Shown here in pieces: positions 57,484-64,000 of a stretch of 64,000 nt of DNA. The stretch is taken from NCBI GenBank assembly GCA_034766995.1, contig CM068322.1, positions 1,997,089 through 2,061,088 of the forward strand. The letters run 5' to 3'. The position numbers and the translations under genes were made by a program. How positions within the stretch are numbered: position 1 is the first letter of the stretch; each line of letters opens with the position of its first letter. The notes below the pieces were generated by a model, which saw nothing but the letters and a program-made list of their open reading frames with translations, was not told where the DNA came from and ran no database searches. The DNA is from Acanthacorydalis orientalis. Taxonomy: Eukaryota; Arthropoda; Insecta; Megaloptera; Corydalidae.

Positions 57484-58258
57484 AACTGAATTCATCTGCA
57501 ATATCTAGAGCTATTGTTAGATGTTCCTGTTTGTATTTTATGATATTTGGTTATACATGTTTAGTATTAATTGTCTGTATTTTTTAATTTTTTTATAATT
57601 AAATTTACTGTTAAATATGTTACTCTTGAATATATTATTTAACATTATAGCGTCTCTTATCGTCACTATCTAGAAAAATAGATAATACAATCTACTTTTA
57701 AAAAGGTATTTTCTGAAACACTTTCTTTCTTCGAGACAGTAGTTTGAGAATGGTAGCATCTTTTGAAAGTTTTATTGTATTCAAAATTTAGATAAGAATG
57801 TCAAGGGGGTGAAACAAACAAACGAAAAAAAAACAATTCTAAAGCGAAGAAGAAATAAACTCGGTTAGTACTGCGTAACAACCAGCACTATTTCAACATA
57901 CAAAAACCTTTAAAAAATCCATACTGTATGTACATAACGCGCAGGAAAACACTCGACACGGTTCTATATTTACGTCGCACGCTACCTTGCATGCATGAGA
58001 TACGTCTCAGTTCGTCAATGTTTACTCTTGTCACTTCAGAGTTCTGATTTATTCAGCACGTTTAAACGACTAGATCCAAACACTGTTGAGGAAATGTTAA
58101 GGTAATTCAGTTTTTCCTTTTTTGCCCTCACTTATATAATTATTCAATAAATCTCCAGATTGTCGCGTTTAAGGTGGAATTTTAAAGAATATACTGATGT
58201 TTTTACCGTCATATATATAATACTTTTCAATTATTTTACTTCAATAAATATTTTACTT

Positions 58259-58260
<2 letters not shown>

Positions 58261-58340
<80 letters not shown>

Positions 58341-58345
58341 TTGAT
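58261..58345. repeat. (TA)n(GA)n microsatellite
   Basis: About 52 bp TA then about 28 bp GA, followed by GATA-type words. Confidence 0.95.
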
Positions 58346-58463
58346 AGAAAGATAAATTAGATAGACAGATAGATTGATAGATAGATAGGTAAATTAATAT
58401 TAGATTTATATACACTGTTATATAATACAAAGATAAATGAAACACACTATAGCTTCAGATTTA

Positions 58464-59667
58464 TTAGATTGGAACAAAAGATTGTAGCGTTTTTAATGTA
58501 AAATTCAAAGGAAATGTTTACTTATTTATACATATATTTATTCTAATACATAAGTGACATTTTGAAACACCACCTTTCTCCATCTTTCACTTATTTTTAT
58601 AATTCCGTCCTTCCAGAACTTGGCATCCTTCTGGGCGATAAATTTATCGAGGTGGTTTCTGCAGGCTTCCAGAGAAGTAAAGTTTTTCCGATAAGGGGGA
58701 TCTGAAAAGACGGGAACAAATGGTAATCTGAATGTGGAAGATAAGGTGAACATGATAGGTAAGGCAGGACGTCCCTAGGCAAACTGCACTAATTTCTTCC
58801 GGGTCTATAAGGAGACATGAGGTCTAGCGTTGTCTTGATGGAAAACAATACTCTACTGATTGGCCAATTTTGGACGCTTTTGATCGATTGCCGCCTTTAA
58901 TTGGTCCAATTGATCACAATACTTCTCCGAATTAATCACCTGTTTATTTGGGAGAATCTTGCAATACACAACACCCTTCGAATCCTATCAGATCACAATA
59001 TCACCTTCTTCGGATGAAGATACACTTCTGGAGTGGTTAACGGATGCTCGTTTTCTTTTCTCTAAGACCTAGTTAAATTATGAGCCATTCAAAAATCGTA
59101 GCGATTTACATATCCAAGTGTCTCCAAATGATTCACAACATTCGTATGAGATACCTGTATGGGAGCTAATGACCTTAGATGTCGAAGCGCCCTAAAATCC
59201 TCATAACCAACCGAGACACCTGCAGTACCTCTGCGATGTCCCTTGTTGTTTAACATTGATTATTTTCATCAAGCATTACAATTTTGTCATTATCAATAAC
59301 TGCGAACCTATCTAGAATTCTCTCGATCCTCCAGATCAAATTTTCCATCCTGAACCCAGCGAATCACTTTCGAACAGTACGTTCAGCTACTGCACCTTCT
59401 CCATAAACGGTGGATATCTTTTTTGCAGCGTTTTTCCTTCTTCGGAAATAAAATAGCATCAAATGACGAACATACACCTCATAATCCTTTTTATTAAATT
59501 TTAAATTTAACAGACTTAAAATTCATATTGCATAAAAATAGCAGAGGAAGAAACTTGAAATATCACTTATCAAAATAACACATATAGAATCATGTCATAT
59601 AATTAAGCTGCGCGCGAAACTGCAATTAATGACATCGATTGGAAAACACTACGAACTTTTTTCCAAT

Positions 59668-59671
<4 letters not shown>
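58464..59671 (-). mobile_element. mariner pseudogene interrupted by a hairpin repeat
   Basis: TA at 58462-58463 and 59672-59673. The ends TTAGATTGGAACAAAAG and, reversed, TAAGATTGGAAAAAAG match well and continue. Minus-strand translation from about 59480: RHLMLFYFRRRKNAAKKIS (first helix-turn-helix), ERTVRK, TTRDIAEVLQVS (second). The third helix is interrupted by a 65-nt insertion, after which HTNVVNHLETLGYVN follows. Further on are VFHQDNARPHVS (second Asp, near 58840) and HSDYHLFPSFQ (third, near 58715), ending with KDAKFWKDGIIKISERWRKV. Many stops are present. Confidence 0.82.
59148..59226. repeat. 52-bp hairpin repeat, copy 2, with target duplication
   Basis: Insert 59161-59212: arms GGGAGCT and AGCGCCC, same middle and AACC-ending tail as at 34468. 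It is flanked by GAGATACCTGTA (59148) and GAGACACCTGCA (59213), 10 of 12 identical. The mariner coding sequence is continuous if the insert and one flank copy are disregarded. Confidence 0.8.
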
Positions 59672-59720
<49 letters not shown>

Positions 59721-59721
59721 A
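59672..59721. repeat. (TA)n(GT)n microsatellite at mariner end
   Basis: About 28 bp TA then about 22 bp GT, starting at the right end of the mariner. Confidence 0.95.
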
Positions 59722-59971
59722 TATGTGAGAGCATAGTGCGTGTTTTTTATTTGTTTTAGTTTTATAGAAATAATTTTTCCAATAATATTAGATTTTCAAA
59801 AAAGTAATTTTTGAGTTATTGTTTTATTTATTTGAGGACTTTTAGTTATATTCAGAAATGAGGACAAAAATAATCAAATAATTTTTACTTCTATAAAAGA
59901 AAAAACATGTTTTATGATAAAACAGATTCTTTTTAATTATAATTAAATTATAATTATTTGTGTGCCGCAGC

Positions 59972-59973
<2 letters not shown>

Positions 59974-60048
<75 letters not shown>
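59974..60048. repeat. (TA)n microsatellite
   Basis: TA with two CATATATATA interruptions. Confidence 0.95.
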
Positions 60049-61651
60049 CTTTGAAAAAATAATTATAAGTATATAATTCATTTAAATATATTTAAATTAC
60101 ATTTTATAAATAAAAAAAAGATTTTTGAAACAGATAAAAAATAAAAACTCAACTGTTGTCTATATTTTTTATTATACTTATTGTGTGGTTGTATCAAGAG
60201 GATTTGAAAATTAACAAAATGAGATGTATATTTTTTGAACAAAAAATAGGATCGTATTAAAGAAATAAATTCTTAAATTAATGAATAAAAGTATTAAATT
60301 CGTCATACAAATTTATTTTTCATATTTTTCTACATAACTATTAGAATTATTTCGAGTCATATAGATTAGAAACAGTTTGCTGGTTTTGTATTAATGTAAA
60401 CAAAATTGTTCAGGTTTGGTAATCAAGAAAAAATATTAAACAAATAGAAGAAAATGTCGAAAATTTCATGATTTATTCCTGTAAGTAAATAAAAAGAATG
60501 GTTTTTACTTGATACAATTATGAGTTGAAAATATTTTTTATTCATGGTTAAATTGAATTATATATATGATCTAGTTGAAATATTTTTGAATATAGTATAG
60601 AAAAAAATCTCTCTGCGTTAAATATAGCAACGAAATGACTTTAATAATCATAAAAACATTCCCATTGCGAAAAAATATTCTCTCGTTATACAGAAGTATT
60701 ACGTATTCCTGATGAGAAAAACACATTAGTATTGGAAACGTATGATAAGGCATAAATCAATAATCGATAAGACAAAAATACCATTCGGTTATAAATCGTA
60801 AGATGTAAGTGAAATATTTTAATGTTCTATTCGAACATATATACGTGTTCGAGATGTTAACGTTAAAATGTATGCTTTTTCATGCATACTGTGCAATTTT
60901 TACATAAATAAATAGAAATCTTATTTTGAGTCAATTAAATTATTATATATTTTTTTTAAATTTTTTAATTTACTTCTGAACCATTTTGTTATTTGTTTCG
61001 TCATCATGCATTTTATTTTAATAATAAATGTGTGACAAAATAAATTTGTTCATTTTTAATTAGTGTCTAAAATTATTGGAGTATTCATGCAAAGTTGTTA
61101 TTTTACATAGTTTCAATTATATAATTTTGAAAACAATACAGTTCTGACACTCTTTTACAAATTAATACTATTTTTATTCCAGAAAGTACAAAAAGTTTTT
61201 AGACCCCAGAGTTCCAAGGTACAGAAAAATCCGATCATATTTTGCTGTACCCATACGCTCAATGGTGATTGCATTTCTATCGAAATCCGCATAAGCGGCA
61301 ATCAAAAATAATCAATAATAATTTATTGACTCTTTTTCGTTGCAAATTTTTCAATGTGGATTAATCTTCATTCGGCTTAAGTTCCATCCTGGGAATATAC
61401 CGTCCAATGTGGTTTACGGAGAGAAAAAAGGATTAATATGTGAAAATATATGGCACATTTAATATTTTGTACCAGTGATAAATTTAGTTTAGTTTATCCA
61501 TAACTGCATTAAAATCTATTAAAATGTTAGAAAATAGTAAGAAATATAGATAAAACAAAACATTTACAACAAATGTAAATAAAACAAAACATGTATTAGC
61601 ATATTTAAATAAATATATAAAAAATACTTTTTGTATTGTATTTTACTTATA

Positions 61652-62463
61652 TCTGGGTCGTTTCATATGTTTGATAAATTTCTATAATATGGCACCACCA
61701 TTCATTTGGTAATGTTACGGTTATCAAGTGTCACTCTTAAAACTAGCATAGGCGAAATTTCAGTCAGAAGCGACGCGTTGTTCACATTCTACAGATGTTT
61801 GAAGCAAGATTTGTAGCAGTTGTAGCAAAAATGGAAAAAAAACGAACAGGCCTTTTTGTAACGATTTGTCACCATTGATGAAACATGGATTTTCATTATA
61901 CATTTGAGTCGAAGAAGAAGTCAAAGCAGTGGACAACGATTGGTGAAAATGCATCGAAGACCGTTTTGTCGGCTGGGAAGGTGACGGCCACAGTTCTTTG
62001 GTATTCTCAAGGGATCATCCTCATCGACTACTTAATGAAGTGAAAAACGATATCAGGAGCCTATTATGCAATTAATATTGGACTGTATGAAAAAAGAGCT
62101 AAAACAAAATCGGGCAAGATTGGAGCATAAAAAAATACTCTTTATCAGGACAACGCGCCGTTCAACAAATCGACTGTCCCAATAGAAAATTCGTACGAAT
62201 TAGGCTCAAATTGATTCCTCATCCACCCTATTCTCCGGACATGGCCCCGTGCAACTTCTTTCTCTTCTCAAACTTGAAATTTTGGTTGGATGGGAAGAAA
62301 TTTTCATCGAATGAGTGTCATCGCTGTCGTCAATGCATATTTTGCAGACTCGCTGGACCAAGTGTACAGCCCTCAATGGAGACTATGCTGAAAAATAAAA
62401 TCGATTTTTTCCAAAAAACGGCGTATAATTGGCTTTTTTACAATAATTATCAAACGACCCTTA
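61652..62463 (+). mobile_element. irritans-like mariner deletion copy, 812 bp
   Basis: TA at 61650-61651 and 62464-62465. The ends TCTGGGTCGTTTCATA and, reversed, TAAGGGTCGTTTGATA share 13 of 16 bases. Translation begins only at the catalytic half: VTIDETWI near 61870 (first Asp), SAGKVTATVLWYSQGIILID near 61968, LYQDNAPFNKST near 62143 (second Asp), and PYSPDMAPCNFFLFSNLKFW from about 62226. In the last, the third catalytic Asp is replaced by Asn (AAC at 62253). The helix-turn-helix region is deleted, and frameshifts and stops occur. Doubly inactive. Confidence 0.82.
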
Positions 62464-62628
62464 TATATTTATATATATTATCGTAATTTAGCAGTTATTT
62501 TTTACAGTATTATTGGAGTTAAAAAACAAATAATTTATTTGTAGCCACGTATTTGCCGAAATGTTATATTCATGTGACTAGTAAAATATGATATTTATCA
62601 GTCTACCTGCTTCAGAGCTCCATTGTTG

Positions 62629-62633
<5 letters not shown>

Positions 62634-62680
<47 letters not shown>
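62634..62680. repeat. (TA)n microsatellite
   Basis: Pure TA array of about 45 bp. Confidence 0.95.
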
Positions 62681-62682
<2 letters not shown>

Positions 62683-62969
62683 CTATTCGGTAAAAAAATA
62701 ATTGTCTCGACCGTTGCATTAGTACACAATTCTACGAGTATAACCCGGAAGAAAAAATATTAATCACATATACGATTAAAATGATTCAACAAATTTAATT
62801 TCATTTTGAAGTTTTAATTTGCAATCTCTTTTTGTCTTCATGTAAAGAATGAGAAAAATTTAAATAATTGTATATTAAAATCTGTGAAATATTTTATTCT
62901 TATATTTTATGTATAAAACTCATCCTAATATGAATAAAAGATCATAATCGAATAAAATTTTGGCGTATA

Positions 62970-62971
<2 letters not shown>

Positions 62972-63031
<60 letters not shown>
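62972..63031. repeat. (TA)n microsatellite
   Basis: Pure TA array of about 60 bp. Confidence 0.95.
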
Positions 63032-63035
<4 letters not shown>

Positions 63036-63116
63036 ATATATACGCAGGTGACTTACATTATGTCACATATTAAATCATTTTGGATGTATAGTGTTATAGA
63101 TTTCCTGTTGTGTATA

Positions 63117-63331
63117 AGGGACCATGGTGGAGATTGCCTACCGTACAACGTTTTCGTCTTACTAAAACAGTATTCTCGCGACAACAATTTATGACTGCTG
63201 CTATATTGTTCTGTGGAGTGTTTGTCGTGACTCTGATTTACATGTTTGCCAGAGCGTTCCGTTACTTATTACTATTACATGACTATTTTAAAAAGAGTGC
63301 TCTAATATTGGAGAAAAATGTATGGGCGTAA
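63117..63331 (+). CDS. Candidate terminal exon of a host membrane protein gene
   Basis: An open frame of 71 codons to TAA at 63329, GC-richer than its surroundings and without transposon similarity. It has no ATG near its start; instead it follows a pyrimidine-containing acceptor (TTTCCTGTTGTGTATAAG, AG at 63115-63116), so I read it as an exon in phase 0. The protein runs WWRLPTVQRFRLTKTVFSRQQ (basic, in two pieces), then a strong membrane segment (MTAAILFCGVFVVTLIYMF), then ARAFRYLLLLHDYF and a short polar tail ending NVWA. The basic side would be cytosolic by the positive-inside rule. I do not recognise the family. A polyadenylation signal lies about 200 bp downstream. The upstream exons would lie to the left, perhaps outside the window. 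A chance open frame cannot be excluded. Confidence 0.42.
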
Positions 63332-63532
63332 CGTATATCTAGGGACATGTTTTAGTTTCAAACACGGTTTTTGGTTCTTTTTATGCGCGGAGTCATTGTA
63401 TTTGATTTGTTGTGTATTAAATCATTTTATTTCATTATTTTCATACATTTTATATAAATATTAAAACGTTTTACATACTTTATGTAAAAAAATACAGTTT
63501 ATATTTCTATATATAAAATAATTGTAAATTTT

Positions 63533-63538
63533 AATAAA
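63533..63538 (+). terminator. Polyadenylation signal for the candidate exon
   Basis: AATAAA about 200 bp after the stop, followed at about 63555-63575 by a GT-rich stretch (TGTGGCCTGTTTGTTTTTGT), as expected for a cleavage and polyadenylation site. Confidence 0.45.
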
Positions 63539-64000
63539 AGATATATTTATATATGTGGCCTGTTTGTTTTTGTGAATGCGTTTCATATCACAGAACAGTT
63601 TTAAAATTGTGCCTAAATTAAATTTCATAAATGAATTCTTTATTTAACACACAAATCACAAATATAATTTTTGACGAAAAATATTCAATAGATGATTAAT
63701 GATCTTTTTTGCCTTTGGTTATGCGCATTTCGATGACGATGGTATCATCCTCAGAACGCCAGCGTATAGAAAATTCTGATCTTTCTCTGATAAACAACAA
63801 TTCAATATGATTAAAAACCATTTATCAATATTTTTAATTAGGAAAATTATGGTTTGTGGGGCGGAAGAAAAATTTATTTGTGAAAAAAAATATAAATCTT
63901 ATTTCAAACTAATTAAAAGAAATATCATTATATCATACCGATTTTTCCAATAAGGACATAATATTTAGTTTGAAAAAAAAACATAGAGTTTTCACTAAAA
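63539..64000. other. Non-coding AT-rich DNA
   Basis: A weak third copy of the dispersed repeat may lie at 63838-63887 (GGTTTGTGGGGCGGAAGAAAAA). Otherwise nothing recognisable up to the window edge. Confidence 0.5.

Larger units (their letters stand above)
56491..58463. other. Non-coding AT-rich DNA
   Basis: Contains dispersed repeat copy B (57424-57483) and a TA/GA microsatellite near 58261. Otherwise nothing recognisable. Confidence 0.6.
59672..61651. other. Non-coding AT-rich DNA with microsatellites
   Basis: TA/GT arrays at 59672-59721 and 59974-60048. Otherwise nothing recognisable. Confidence 0.6.

Noticed and set aside
1..64000. tRNA, rRNA or other structured RNA genes
   Set aside because: Scanning by eye for the tRNA B-box (GGTTCRANNCC) and its A-box found no convincing pair. 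The only tRNA-related sequences seen are retroelement primer sites. A covariance-model search would be needed to exclude others.

Overview
The window reads as a stretch of nuclear DNA from an AT-rich arthropod genome, most likely an insect. Evidence: no bacterial-style gene density, long (TA)n arrays throughout, and a dense load of arthropod-type transposons (mariner of several lineages, Tc1, a copia-type LTR element, piggyBac-like, PIF/Harbinger, Tigger/pogo, hAT, a LINE, Helentron-type fragments). I cannot name the species. No tRNA, rRNA, CRISPR array or complete host gene was recognised. Almost every recognisable protein is a broken transposon protein.

Layout. 1-3030 is non-coding DNA with microsatellites. 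3031-4270 holds a hAT fragment abutting a Tigger/pogo fragment on the other strand. 7385-11440 is a mariner split by a copia-type retrotransposon (7578-10796) that has kept LTRs, primer site, gag zinc knuckle, protease and integrase remains but lost reverse transcriptase and RNase H. 11690-17330 holds a Tc1/mariner fragment, a 622-bp piggyBac-like element bounded by TTAA, a mariner reduced to its DNA-binding half, and a decayed Tc1. 19801-20940 is a 5'-truncated LINE.

21374-24462 is the most unusual object: a non-coding LTR retrotransposon on the minus strand with two 958-bp LTRs that look identical, a polypurine tract, three tandem primer-binding sites after the 5' LTR, and an 88-bp primer-site tail after the 3' LTR. 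The tail stops 2 nt short of the position of the third primer site, and the 4-bp direct repeat ACTG flanks the whole unit including the tail. This suggests minus-strand priming from the distal site.

27474-39459 is mariner-rich: a full-length cecropia-type copy, two near-identical 0.92-kb deletion copies in opposite orientation, another deleted copy, and a PIF/Harbinger deletion element with TTA duplications. 40430-46977 has an endonuclease fragment, a hairpin-rich Helentron-like terminus and two mariner-superfamily pseudogenes. 53219-54499 is the best preserved mariner (1281 bp), whose transposase frame is broken only by two TGA codons three codons apart. 55800-62463 contains a decayed repetitive arthropod protein and two more mariners. 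One of these carries a 52-bp hairpin-forming insert flanked by a 12-bp target duplication; the same hairpin occurs again at 34468.

63117-63331 is the best candidate for host coding sequence: an apparent terminal exon with a splice acceptor, one membrane segment, a stop codon and a downstream polyadenylation signal. No genes in the window form a working pathway; the theme is layered transposon insertion, deletion and (TA)n growth.
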